In this document: in pieces, positions 7,615-15,300 of the stretch
Position numbering within the stretch: the stretch's first letter is position 1
Layout: the number at the start of each line of letters is the position of its first letter
From: Halobacteriales archaeon QS_9_67_15
GTDB lineage: Archaea > Halobacteriota > Halobacteria > Halobacteriales > Haloarculaceae
Direction: 5' to 3'
Assembly (NCBI GenBank): GCA_003023165.1
Contig: PXSD01000111.1
Location: 12,130-32,741, forward strand
DNA: 20,612 nucleotides
Notes under the pieces: generated by a model
The model's input: only the letters and a program-made list of their open reading frames with translations
What the model was told of the DNA's origin: nothing
Database searches by the model: none
Made by a program: the position numbers and the translations under genes

Positions 7615-10383
7615 TCACTCGTCGAGCGATTCTTTCAGTTCGGCGAGCGCGTTCATGGCCTCCAGCGGCGTCATCGTCGCTACGTCGAGGGCGTCGAGTT
7701 CGGCAGCGAGTCGCGCGTCGACCGAGTCGTCCGGACGGTCGCCGGAACCCCCTCGCGTCTCGTCGGTGTCACTCACGCCGACGCGCTCCGTCGGGTCGTG
7801 ACCGTCGGTCGCTGCCGACGGGTTCGCGCTCGCCACGTCGGTCTCGTCGAGCAACTCGCGCGAGCGGTCGACCACGTCGGCGGGGACGCCGGCCATCTTC
7901 GCGACTTCGATACCGTAGGATGCGGCGGCGGCACCCGGCGCGACCTCGTGTTCGAACGTCACGTCGTCGCCGTCGTGTTCCGTCTCGAAGTGGAGGTTGA
8001 AGACGCCCGACAGCTCGTCCGCGATGGCGGTCAGTTCGTGGTGGTGCGTCGCGAAGAGCGTCGTCGCGCCGATCTCGTCGTGGACGTGTTCGGTGACCGC
8101 GCGGGCGATCGCGAGGCCGTCGGCCGTGCTCGTCCCGCGACCGACCTCGTCCAGGAGGACCAGCGAGTCCTCGGTGGCGTTCCGGAGGATGTCGGCGAGT
8201 TCGGTCATCTCGACCATGAACGTCGAGCGGCCGCCGGCGATGTCGTCGCTGGCGCCGACGCGGGTGAACACCCGGTCGACGACCGGCAAGCGCGCCGCGG
8301 CCGCGGGGACGAAACTCCCCGCCTGCGCGAGCACCGCGACGAGTGCGACCTGTCGCATGTACGTCGATTTGCCGCTCATGTTCGGGCCAGTGACCACCGC
8401 GAAGAAGTCTCTGTCGTCGAAGTGCGCGTCGTTCGGGACGAACCGCTCCTCGGTCCGTTCGACCACCGGATGGCGCCCCGCCTCGACGGCGAACCCGTCG
8501 GCACCGACCTCCGGACGCGTGTAGTCGAACTTCGCCGCGACGCTCGCAAAGGAGACGAACACGTCGAGGCGCGCGAGTCTGTCGGCGAGCGCCTGCACGC
8601 GCTCGGACTCCTCGGCGACCTCGCGGCGGACCTCGCAGAACAGTTCGTATTCGAGGTCGTCGGCCCGCCCCTCGGCGCGGATGATCTCGTCTTCGCGCTC
8701 CTTGAGCTCGGGCGTGACGAACCGCTCGGAGTTCTTGAGCGTCTGGCGGCGCTGGTAGTCGTCGGGAACGCCGTCGAGGTTCGGGTCCGTCACCTCGATG
8801 TAGTAGCCGTGGACGGAGGTGTGCCCGACCTTCAGCGAGTCGATGTCCGTGCGCTCGCGCTCGCTCGCTTCGAGGTCGTCTATCCACGCCTTCCCGTCGC
8901 GTTCCGTCTCGCGCAGTCTCGCCAGTTCCTCGTCGTAGCCGGGCTTGACGACCCCGCCCTCGGTGAGTTCCGCCGCCGGGTCCGTCCGGACGGCCGAGTC
9001 GATCAACTCGCGCACGTCCGCGAGCGAGTCGAGGTTCTCGCGCAGTTCGACGAGCGTCGCGGACTCCGCGTCGGCCAGCGCGGCCGCCACGTCGGGGACG
9101 ACGGCGAGCGTGTCGTGGAGCGAGCGCAGGTCGCGGGCGTTCGCCCGTCCGCGAGCGACGCGCGAGACGAGTCGTTCGATGTCGTACACGTCGTCGAGTA
9201 GTTCGTGGAGGCGCTCCCGGAGCGCGACGTCGCCCGAGAGTTCCGCGACGGCGTCGTGGCGGGCGGCGATGCGGTCCTCGTCGAGGAGCGGTCGGCGGAG
9301 CCAGTCGTCGAGTTTCCGACGCCCGAGGGCACAGGCCGTCTCGTCGAGGGCGTCGACCAGCGTCAGCCCTCGCTGGCCGTGGACGGCACGTCGGTCGAAC
9401 AGTTCCAGGCTCTCCAGCGCGACCCTGTCCAGCAGCATGTACTCCCGCGGGTCGTAGCGGGTGAGGTGGTTGATGTAGTCGAGCGTGGCGTCGCTGGGCT
9501 CCGAGCCCGGGCCCGCGACTTCGGCCGTCGAGTCGTCGCCGATGTCGCCGGCGTCCGGGTTTCCGCCGCGGGTGTACTCCGCGTAGGCCAGCAGCGCGCC
9601 GCAGGCACGGACCTCGACCTCGTCGGCGAGCGCGAGGTCGCCGAAGTACGCCTCGACCCGCTCGCGCGCACGGTCTGTCTCGAAGGCCGTCCGCTCGTAT
9701 GGCGAAACCATACAGTCGCCGTCGAACACGTCCGTCGGAGCTGCCGGACCGACGATGGCCTCCGCCGGGGCGAACCGACCGAGCTCGTCGGCGACCGAGT
9801 CCAGCCGGCCCGTGCTCGTCGCGTAGCAGTCGCCGGTCGACACGTCCAGCAGGGCGAGACCGTAGGGGCCGCTCTCGTCACCCCCTGCACTGGCCCCGCC
9901 GGCCGCGCGACTCGTCTCTGGCGTCGACGGGTCGCCGCCCCCACCGTCCGCGGTGAGACAGGCCACGTAGTTGTTGTCCGCGCTCCGGAGAAGTTCGTCT
10001 TCGGTGAGCGTCCCCGGCGTGACCACGCGGGTCACCGCGCGGTCGACGACGCCGCTCACCTCGTCGGGGTCCTCCACCTGGTCGGCGACCGCGACGCGAT
10101 AGCCCGCCTCCAGCAGGCGGTCGATGTACGATTCGGCGTTGTCGATGGGGATACCCGCCATCGCGTACTCGCCGGTCGAGTCCTCGCGCTTGGTGAGCGT
10201 GATCTCACACAGGCGCGCGACCCGCTCGGCGGCATCACAGAAGGCCTCGTAGAAGTCGCCCACCTGGAACAGCACCAGCGAGTCGTCGTACTCCCTGCAG
10301 AGCTCGAAGTACTGGGCCATCATTGGCGTCAGGTCCCCTTCGCGTTCGGCCATCTTCGCCGGCGCACCCAGTGCCGCGTCCAT
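7615..10383 (-). CDS. mutS: DNA mismatch repair protein MutS
   Basis: A 922-residue mismatch-recognition ATPase, counted from an ATG at 10383. The mismatch-binding domain follows MAQYFELCREYDDSLVLFQV and carries the Phe-x-Glu-type motif FYE at 44-46. The connector, lever and clamp domains occupy about 120-640. The ATPase has a Walker A GPNMSGKS at 666-673, a Walker B/D-loop LLDEVGRGTSTADG near 745 and FATHHHELT just after. An Asp/Gly/Ser-rich insert lies near residue 150, and an acidic unstructured stretch precedes the conserved end MTPLEAMNALAELKESLDE. The frame extends 12 codons upstream, but that extension contains the TATA box, so the inner ATG is preferred. MutL is not in this window. 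Its neighbour nucS belongs to the alternative mismatch pathway. Confidence 0.97.
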   Translation of the reverse strand: MDAALGAPAKMAEREGDLTPMMAQYFELCREYDDSLVLFQVGDFYEAFCDAAERVARLCEITLTKREDSTGEYAMAGIPIDNAESYIDRLLEAGYRVAVADQVEDPDEVSGVVDRAVTRVVTPGTLTEDELLRSADNNYVACLTADGGGGDPSTPETSRAAGGASAGGDESGPYGLALLDVSTGDCYATSTGRLDSVADELGRFAPAEAIVGPAAPTDVFDGDCMVSPYERTAFETDRARERVEAYFGDLALADEVEVRACGALLAYAEYTRGGNPDAGDIGDDSTAEVAGPGSEPSDATLDYINHLTRYDPREYMLLDRVALESLELFDRRAVHGQRGLTLVDALDETACALGRRKLDDWLRRPLLDEDRIAARHDAVAELSGDVALRERLHELLDDVYDIERLVSRVARGRANARDLRSLHDTLAVVPDVAAALADAESATLVELRENLDSLADVRELIDSAVRTDPAAELTEGGVVKPGYDEELARLRETERDGKAWIDDLEASERERTDIDSLKVGHTSVHGYYIEVTDPNLDGVPDDYQRRQTLKNSERFVTPELKEREDEIIRAEGRADDLEYELFCEVRREVAEESERVQALADRLARLDVFVSFASVAAKFDYTRPEVGADGFAVEAGRHPVVERTEERFVPNDAHFDDRDFFAVVTGPNMSGKSTYMRQVALVAVLAQAGSFVPAAAARLPVVDRVFTRVGASDDIAGGRSTFMVEMTELADILRNATEDSLVLLDEVGRGTSTADGLAIARAVTEHVHDEIGATTLFATHHHELTAIADELSGVFNLHFETEHDGDDVTFEHEVAPGAAAASYGIEVAKMAGVPADVVDRSRELLDETDVASANPSAATDGHDPTERVGVSDTDETRGGSGDRPDDSVDARLAAELDALDVATMTPLEAMNALAELKESLDE

Positions 10384-10407
10384 GGCTGTGTGCCAGCGGT
10401 TCCCAGT

Positions 10408-10417
10408 GGTTATATCC
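10408..10417 (-). promoter_or_regulatory. mutS TATA box
   Basis: The minus strand reads GGATATAACC, about 30 bp upstream of the ATG at 10383. A longer frame would start at the ATG at 10419, inside this element, so the site argues for the shorter, leaderless start. Confidence 0.55.
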
Positions 10418-10518
10418 ATCGGGTCGCCCGCCCGTGATGAGTCCCGGACCAGTGATTCACCGGATGAACGGGAATCGACCCTCGAAAAGTGTTTGAGTGG
10501 TCGGTGACAAGACGGACC

Positions 10519-11100
10519 ATGCTCCGGTATCTGGGGTTGCTATTGTTAATCCCGCTGCTGGATTCGCTGTTCCTCGTCTTCGTGGCGACCCAGATCGGCG
10601 CCCCCCTGACGGTCCTCCTCGTCGTGCTGACCGCCCTCCTGGGACTGTTGCTCGTTCGCGCCGAGAGTCGCCACACCATCCGCGGGATACAGCGAAAGCT
10701 CGCCGCGGGCGAACTCCCCACGGACGAACTGCTCGACGGCGCGTTCCTGCTGGTCGCCGGCGCGCTCACGATCACGCCCGGCCTCGTCACGGATGCGCTC
10801 GGCATCCTGCTCGTCGTCCCGGTCACCCGCGCGCCCATCCGCTGGGCCGTCCGCGAGAAGGTCATCGTCCCCTACATGGACGAGAAGAGCGGCGGCTTCG
10901 CCACCGGCAACGTCTACATCGGCGGCTTCCCGTTCGGCGGCGACGGACGGGGACCCGGCGCCGGCCCGAGGGCGGGCAGTCCGGGGCCCGGACCGGGTGG
11001 CCCCGGCCCGACGAGCGGCGACGCCTACGACTTGGACGAAGACGCCTACGAAGTCGACTTCGAAGACGACGACAGTGACCGTCGCCCCGGTGTGGAGTGA
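10519..11100 (+). CDS. fxsA: FxsA-family inner membrane protein with a disordered acidic tail
   Basis: A 193-residue protein starting MLRYLGLLLLIPLLDSLFL. Helices lie at about residues 3-23 and 28-46, with a third hydrophobic segment at 76-103 that holds the family hallmark GALTITPGLVTDALG (81-95). In E. coli FxsA relieves exclusion of phage T7 by F plasmids; the native role is unclear. The C-terminal 55 residues are unusual: a Gly/Pro-rich linker (about 140-167) and then a highly acidic tail (DLDEDAYEVDFEDDDSD, 171-187). The frame opens 10 codons earlier at 10489, but MLRYLG fits the family start better. It diverges from mutS across a 135-bp gap and is followed by tRNA-Ile. Confidence 0.85.
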   Translation: MLRYLGLLLLIPLLDSLFLVFVATQIGAPLTVLLVVLTALLGLLLVRAESRHTIRGIQRKLAAGELPTDELLDGAFLLVAGALTITPGLVTDALGILLVVPVTRAPIRWAVREKVIVPYMDEKSGGFATGNVYIGGFPFGGDGRGPGAGPRAGSPGPGPGGPGPTSGDAYDLDEDAYEVDFEDDDSDRRPGVE

Positions 11101-11180
11101 GCGGCGGACAGTCGTTCGCCCTGTGTACCTGTCCCATAGAACCGCCAGACCGCGGGGCTATCGAGGGCGAAGGGTAACTG

Positions 11181-11186
11181 TTAAAC
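11181..11186 (+). promoter_or_regulatory. TATA box of tRNA-Ile
   Basis: TTAAAC lies 29-34 bp before the first base of the tRNA, in the 114-bp gap after fxsA. The position suits transcription starting at or just before the mature 5' end. Confidence 0.45.
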
Positions 11187-11214
11187 TCCCCCGTCCAAAA
11201 GCACGTGATGCCGA

Positions 11215-11288
11215 GGGCCAATAGCTCAGTTAGGTTGAGCGCTCGGCTGATAACCGGGAGGTCCGCGGTTCAAATCCGCGTTGGCCCA
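11215..11288 (+). tRNA. tRNA-Ile (anticodon GAU)
   Basis: A complete cloverleaf can be drawn by eye. The acceptor stem pairs GGGCCAA with TTGGCCC. The D stem pairs GCTC with GAGC. The anticodon stem CTCGG/CCGGG encloses the loop CTGATAA with GAT at its centre. The T stem pairs CGCGG with CCGCG around TTCAAAT. The discriminator base is A, and CCA is not encoded, as expected in haloarchaea. No intron is visible. The 3' half of the gene and its downstream flank are duplicated 121 bp further on. Confidence 0.95.
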
Positions 11289-11324
11289 TGCTTCTGCGAG
11301 GAACGGCCGTGACGAGCGAAGCGT
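11267..11324 (+). repeat. first copy of the tRNA-Ile 3'-end duplication
   Basis: This segment runs from within the T arm to about 36 bp past the tRNA. It matches 11388-11445 at a constant offset of 121 bp. The first 32 bp differ at only two positions (GGTTCAAATCCGCG is identical), the middle is diverged, and AGCGAAGCGT matches again at the end. Confidence 0.7.
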
Positions 11325-11387
11325 GTCCCGAGTGGATTTAAATCCTGGCAGTCGCAGCGCGAGCGAAGCGAGCGACCGTCTGCATCC

Positions 11388-11445
11388 GGTTCAAATCCGC
11401 GTCGGCCCGTGCTTCTGCGCCTGACTGTCGCGAGTAGCGAAGCGT
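11388..11445 (+). repeat. second copy: tRNA-Ile 3' end plus downstream flank
   Basis: GGTTCAAATCCGCGTCGGCC and the next 12 bases repeat the tRNA 3' end with two substitutions. The flank continues co-linearly to AGCGAAGCGT at 11436-11445. The 5' half of a tRNA is missing and the T stem is broken, so this is not a functional tRNA. It could be an old attachment-site scar of an element that used tRNA-Ile, or a local tandem duplication. Between the copies lies a 12-bp palindrome GGATTTAAATCC (11334-11345). No integrase gene is nearby. Confidence 0.65.
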
Positions 11446-11479
11446 CCATCGTGACCGGCGGGCGGAACCCCGATCGGTC

Positions 11480-11648
11480 GTGTTTAGTTAAATAACTGCG
11501 CTCGAGAAAGCCGTTGGAAATAGCCTGAAAGCCCCCGTCCGCTCCGGTCGAGCTTCTCTCTAACGACAGCGAGTCCCAGGAGTCGAACGCGTCGGGGCTT
11601 TCACGCTGGTCGCCGCTGCTCCAGCTGACTCACCACTAAACTAAACAC
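11480..11648. mobile_element. MITE-like element with 10-bp terminal inverted repeats
   Basis: A 169-bp non-coding segment bounded by GTGTTTAGTT (11480-11489) and its exact complement AACTAAACAC (11639-11648). Inside is a second inverted pair: TGAAAGCCCCCG (11526-11537) and CGGGGCTTTCA (11593-11603), which could fold into a stem. There is no open frame of note and no clear target-site duplication. The internal motif recurs at 18819-18838. With the preceding tRNA duplication it fills the gene-free stretch 11289-11700. It could instead be a folded non-coding RNA gene. Confidence 0.4.
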
Positions 11649-11671
11649 CACTGGCGCTCCCTGCCGAAGTG

Positions 11672-11677
11672 TTATAC
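11672..11677 (+). promoter_or_regulatory. TATA box of the universal stress protein gene
   Basis: TTATAC, centred about 27 bp upstream of the ATG at 11701, just outside the right end of the inverted-repeat element. It supports a leaderless start at MGIYER rather than an in-frame upstream start at 11686. Confidence 0.55.
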
Positions 11678-11700
11678 TGTTTCGTGTGGTACGTCTTAGC

Positions 11701-12207
11701 ATGGGTATCTACGAGCGTATCTTGCTCCCCACGGACGGGTCGGCGGGTGTCGAGCGTGTGATCGACCACGCGGCGAAACTGGCGCGGGTCCACGAGGCGA
11801 GTATCCAGGCGCTGTACGTCGTCGACGCGACGAGTTTCACTGGACTCCCGATGGAGACCTCCTGGGAGGGGGTCCGGGACGTGCTCGAATCGGAGGGCGA
11901 GACGGCGCTCGAACAGGTCGAGCGGCTCGCACCGGACGACGTGACCGTCGAGACGGCGACGGTCGAGGGGACGCCGAGCACCGAGATCGTCCGGTACACG
12001 CGGGAACAGCCGGTCGACACGGTCGTCATGGGGACCCACGGTCGCGGCGGTATCGACCGCCTCCTGCTCGGGAGCGTCGCCGAGCGCGTCGTCCGCAAGT
12101 CCGCGGTCCCGGTCGTCACCGTCCCGGTCAGCGAAACGGCCGAGACCGAGTCCGAAGAGGTCGTAGAGGCCGACCCCGACGCCGTTTCGAGCCCGGAGAG
12201 TTCCTGA
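11701..12207 (+). CDS. universal stress protein (UspA family), ATP-binding type
   Basis: A 168-residue single USP domain. It starts MGIYERILLPTDGSAGVERV, with the conserved Asp12, and has the ATP-binding signature G-x2-G-x9-G-S as Gly111, Gly114, Gly124 and Ser125 in MGTHGRGGIDRLLLGSVAE. After the final beta strand (AVPVVTVPV, to about 143) there is a 25-residue acidic tail (TESEEVVEADPDA). USP proteins are dimeric nucleotide-binding stress-response proteins, and haloarchaea carry many paralogues, so a specific role cannot be assigned. It is monocistronic and converges on birA with 48 bp between them. Confidence 0.93.
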   Translation: MGIYERILLPTDGSAGVERVIDHAAKLARVHEASIQALYVVDATSFTGLPMETSWEGVRDVLESEGETALEQVERLAPDDVTVETATVEGTPSTEIVRYTREQPVDTVVMGTHGRGGIDRLLLGSVAERVVRKSAVPVVTVPVSETAETESEEVVEADPDAVSSPESS

Positions 12208-12255
12208 GAAGGGCGGTCCGACGCGAGTTCCTCCGGCGACCGGCCGGACGAGCGT

Positions 12256-13215
12256 TCACTCACCGACCGGGCGCAGGTGGTCGCAGTCGCCGGCGGTCAC
12301 CGTCACCCGCTCCGCTCCGGTGTCGACGACGAGCGCGCCGGGGAACTCGATGTCGACGGCGTCGCCCACCACCTCGTCTCCGGGCGTCTCGACCCGAACG
12401 CGTTTCCCCAGCGTGGTCGCGTACTCGCGCCACGCGGGCACGACCGAGTCCAGGTCGCTCCGCAGGTCGTCGAACTCCTCCAGCACCCGCTGGGTGAACA
12501 CGCGCCGGTCGACGGGGCCGACTTCCCCCGCCAGCGTCACCGGGTTCGCCTCGCTCGGCAGGTCATCGGTGTCGACGTTCGCGTTGATGCCCATCCCCAC
12601 GACGGCCCACGACACGCGGTCGGCCTCGCCCTCCATCTCGGTCAGGATGCCGGCGAGTTTCCGTTCTGTCGGCTCGCCCGCGGCGTCGGTCCCAGACACC
12701 ACCACGTCGTTGGGCCACTTGATCCCGGCGTCGACGCCGGCCTCGCGAGCGGCGCGCGCGACGGCGACGGCGGCGGCCAGCGTGTAGGCCGGCGCGTGCG
12801 TCGCGGGGATGTCGGGGCGAGTGAGGGCGCTCAGCCAGACCCCACCGCTCGGCGAGGACCACTCGCGGTCGAGTCGGCCCCGGCCGCCGGTCTGTTCGTC
12901 GACGAGGACGACCACGTCCTCGGCCCCCTCCTGTGCGAGGTCGCGAGCGCGGGCGTTCGTGCTCGGGACCGAGTCGTGGTACGTCACCTCGAACGGCGCG
13001 TCGAGTCCGTACTCGACCGCTACGCCTCCGAACTCCGGGAACGCGACGAGGCTGTACCCGTCGTCCTCGCTCGCGATGTCGAACCCCTCCTCGCGGAGCG
13101 CCTCGACGTGTTTCCAGACGGCCGCGCGGGACACGTCGAGGCGTTCGGCCAGCTCCGGGCCGGTGACCGGCCCGTCCGTGAGCGCGTCGAGGACCCGCTC
13201 GCGTGTCGCTTGCAT
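12256..13215 (-). CDS. birA: bifunctional biotin ligase / biotin operon repressor BirA
   Basis: A 319-residue enzyme that activates biotin as biotinyl-AMP and attaches it to the carrier lysine of carboxylases. Residues 1-58 form a winged helix-turn-helix (VTGPELAERLDVSRAAVWKH, then IASEDDGYSLV), so it is the bifunctional, DNA-binding form. The catalytic domain has EQTGGRGRLDREWSSPSGG (107-125), KWPNDVVV (166-173), KLAGILTEM (186-194) and GMGINANV (207-214); the small C-terminal SH3-like domain occupies about 270-319. The frame runs on upstream to 14253, but only as antisense-like low-quality sequence, so the ATG at 13215 is used. It lies downstream of the biotin carboxylase gene on the same strand, which gives enzyme and substrate neighbouring genes. 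Confidence 0.95.
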   Translation of the reverse strand: MQATRERVLDALTDGPVTGPELAERLDVSRAAVWKHVEALREEGFDIASEDDGYSLVAFPEFGGVAVEYGLDAPFEVTYHDSVPSTNARARDLAQEGAEDVVVLVDEQTGGRGRLDREWSSPSGGVWLSALTRPDIPATHAPAYTLAAAVAVARAAREAGVDAGIKWPNDVVVSGTDAAGEPTERKLAGILTEMEGEADRVSWAVVGMGINANVDTDDLPSEANPVTLAGEVGPVDRRVFTQRVLEEFDDLRSDLDSVVPAWREYATTLGKRVRVETPGDEVVGDAVDIEFPGALVVDTGAERVTVTAGDCDHLRPVGE

Positions 13216-13373
13216 GGTTTCACGTATCGCCGGTGTGACCGTAAGTGGTCCGGAGCGCGTGCAGTGGTCCGGGTCCGCTCCCGGATCGGGCGACCTCGTC
13301 GACCACACTGAATGTTCGCGCGTGGCATCACCGCAGCGAACGGAGTGAGCGAGGAGACCCCCGGTGGAGAAAT

Positions 13374-15218
13374 CTAGTCGAGGACGAACATCACGTCGCC
13401 CATGTCGACGGACTCGCCCTCTGAGACCTCGACGTGGGTGAGGGTGCCGGCGCTCTCGGCGACGATGTCGTTCTCCATCTTCATTGCTTCGAGGACGCAG
13501 AGCACGTCGCCGGCGGCAACCTCGTCGCCCTCTGCGACGTTGACTTCGAGGATCGTCCCCTGCATCTCGGCGGTGACCTCCTGGCCTTCGGCGGAGACGC
13601 CGTCGCCACCCGAGTCGCCGCCCGAGCCGCCGCGGCCGGGCTGGGGACGCTGTGCCTGCCCGCCGTTGGCGTTGGCACCGCCCATCGGGATGGCCGGCGC
13701 GCCGCGCTCCTCGAGTTCGACCTCGAAGCGCTTGCCGTTGACCTCGACGGTGAACTCCCGCTCGACGACCTCCTCGTCGTCGTCGCCGCTGGGTTCGGTC
13801 TCGGTGCCCCACTTCTCCTGTGCGGCCTCGATCCGGTCGTTGTCGAGCTCCTCGTCGAGGTACTTGGTGGTGTGCCGTCCTTCGAGGAAGGGCTCGTCGG
13901 TGAGCATCATGCGGTGGAACGGGACGATCGTCGGGAAGCCCTGGATCTCGTAGTCGGCCAGCGCGCGCTTGCCGCGGGCGATGCACTCTTCGCGGTCGCT
14001 TCCGTAAGTGATGAGCTTCGCGATCATCGAGTCGTAGTCGGTCACGAGGTCGTCGCCCTGGCGGGGCGCGTCGTCGACGCGGACGCCGATGCCGCCCGGA
14101 GGGTCGTACACCTCGAACTCGCCGCCCGTCGCGGGCGCGAAGTCGTTGGCGGCGTTCTCGGCGTTGATCCGGAACTCCATCGCGTGCCCCTCCAGTTCCA
14201 CGTCGCCCTGGTCGAAGGTGAGTTCGTCGCCGGCGGCGATCCGGATCTGCCACTTCACGAGGTCGATGTCCGTCAACTCCTCCGTGACGGTGTGTTCGAC
14301 CTGGATGCGCGTATTGACCTCGAGGAAGAAGAAGTCGGTGTCGGCGTCGAGCAGCCCCTCTTCGTTGCGCCCCTCGTCCTCGACGAGGAACTCGAAGGTG
14401 CCGGCGTTGTAGTAGTCGCCGGCGTCGGCGCCCCGTCGGGCCGCCTCACGGATCTGCTCGCGGAGTTCGTCGGTCAGTGCGGGCGAGGGCCCCTCCTCGA
14501 TGACCTTCTGTTGGCGCCGTTGCAGCGAGCAGTCCCGCTCTCCGACGTGGCGGACGTTGCCGTGTTTGTCCGCGATGATCTGTACCTCGACGTGCCTGGC
14601 GTTGTCGAGGAACCGCTCGATGTAGACGGAAGCGTTCGAGAAGTACGCCTCGCCCTCGCGCTGGGCGGTGTTCAGCGCCTCCTCGGCCTCCCCGGCGCTC
14701 TCGACGACCTCCTGGCCCATGCCGCCGCCCCCGCCCTCGGCCTTGATGAGGACCGGGAAGCCGTGTTCCTCGCCGAACTCGACGATCTCCTCGGGGTCCT
14801 CGACGGGCTCGGTCGTCCCGGGGACGATCGGCACGTCGGCGTCGCGAATCACCTTGCGAGCGTGGGTCTTCTCGCCGAGGCGCTCCATCGCCTCGGAGGC
14901 GGGACCGATCCAGGTGACCCCGTCGGTCTCTTCGACCCGGGCGGCGAAGTCCGCGTTCTCGGCCATGAACCCGTAGCCGGGGTGGATGGCGTCGGCGTCG
15001 GCCTTCTTCGCGGCCTCGATAACGGCCTCCCCGTCGTTGTAGGAGTCGGCCGCGCGGGCGGGACCGACGTTGTACGCCTCGTCGGCGTAGCGGACGTGGC
15101 CGCCGTGTTTATCGGCGTCACTGTAGACGGCGACCGTCCCGACGCCGAGTTCCTCACAGGCGCGCATCACGCGAACGGCGATCTCGCCGCGGTTGGCGAC
15201 GAGGACCTTCTCGAACAT
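13374..15218 (-). CDS. pccA: acyl-CoA (acetyl/propionyl-CoA) carboxylase, biotin carboxylase plus biotin carrier subunit
   Basis: A 614-residue fusion. The biotin carboxylase part (about 1-450) starts MFEKVLVANRGEIAVRVMRA and has the ATP-grasp Gly-rich loop EGGGGGMGQ (161-169), RDCSLQRRQQKVIEE (228-242) and EVNTRIQVEH (300-309), followed by TVTE where bacteria usually have PVTE. A charged linker (about 475-500) and a Gly/Pro/Gln-rich hinge (530-550) lead to the biotin carrier domain, which holds CVLEAMKMEN with the biotinylated Lys580. The protein carboxylates biotin; a separate carboxyltransferase subunit, not in this window, would pass the carboxyl group to acetyl- or propionyl-CoA. Substrate choice cannot be read from this subunit, so the symbol follows haloarchaeal usage. 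A TATA box 28 bp upstream fixes the start. Confidence 0.95.
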   Translation of the reverse strand: MFEKVLVANRGEIAVRVMRACEELGVGTVAVYSDADKHGGHVRYADEAYNVGPARAADSYNDGEAVIEAAKKADADAIHPGYGFMAENADFAARVEETDGVTWIGPASEAMERLGEKTHARKVIRDADVPIVPGTTEPVEDPEEIVEFGEEHGFPVLIKAEGGGGGMGQEVVESAGEAEEALNTAQREGEAYFSNASVYIERFLDNARHVEVQIIADKHGNVRHVGERDCSLQRRQQKVIEEGPSPALTDELREQIREAARRGADAGDYYNAGTFEFLVEDEGRNEEGLLDADTDFFFLEVNTRIQVEHTVTEELTDIDLVKWQIRIAAGDELTFDQGDVELEGHAMEFRINAENAANDFAPATGGEFEVYDPPGGIGVRVDDAPRQGDDLVTDYDSMIAKLITYGSDREECIARGKRALADYEIQGFPTIVPFHRMMLTDEPFLEGRHTTKYLDEELDNDRIEAAQEKWGTETEPSGDDDEEVVEREFTVEVNGKRFEVELEERGAPAIPMGGANANGGQAQRPQPGRGGSGGDSGGDGVSAEGQEVTAEMQGTILEVNVAEGDEVAAGDVLCVLEAMKMENDIVAESAGTLTHVEVSEGESVDMGDVMFVLD

Positions 15219-15241
15219 ACATTGCTGTACCGAGCGTCGCC

Positions 15242-15249
15242 TTTTAAAT
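15242..15249 (-). promoter_or_regulatory. TATA box of the biotin carboxylase gene
   Basis: The minus strand reads ATTTAAAA, centred about 28 bp before the ATG at 15218. It is one of the strongest TATA elements in the window and predicts a leaderless transcript that may continue into birA. Confidence 0.65.
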
Positions 15250-15300
15250 CTAATCGCAAAATCGAGGGGTCACAATAGACGACCATCGGAACCGCACCGA

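Noticed and set aside
7798..9201. A 467-codon rightward open frame inside mutS
   Set aside because: It is antisense to mutS, including the ATPase region. Its low-complexity composition is what a GC-rich gene gives on the opposite strand.
11388..11410. A second tRNA gene
   Set aside because: Only the 3' part is present. The T stem no longer pairs, and there is no acceptor 5' strand, D arm or anticodon arm upstream.
13216..14253. Extension of the birA frame upstream to give a 665-residue protein
   Set aside because: The extra N-terminal 346 residues are Arg-rich sequence read within the carboxylase gene in another phase. The BirA helix-turn-helix begins right at the ATG at 13215.
13434..15278. 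A 614-codon rightward open frame opposite the biotin carboxylase gene
   Set aside because: It is about as long as the real gene, but the leftward frame has every biotin carboxylase and biotin carrier motif and a TATA box. The rightward one has none.
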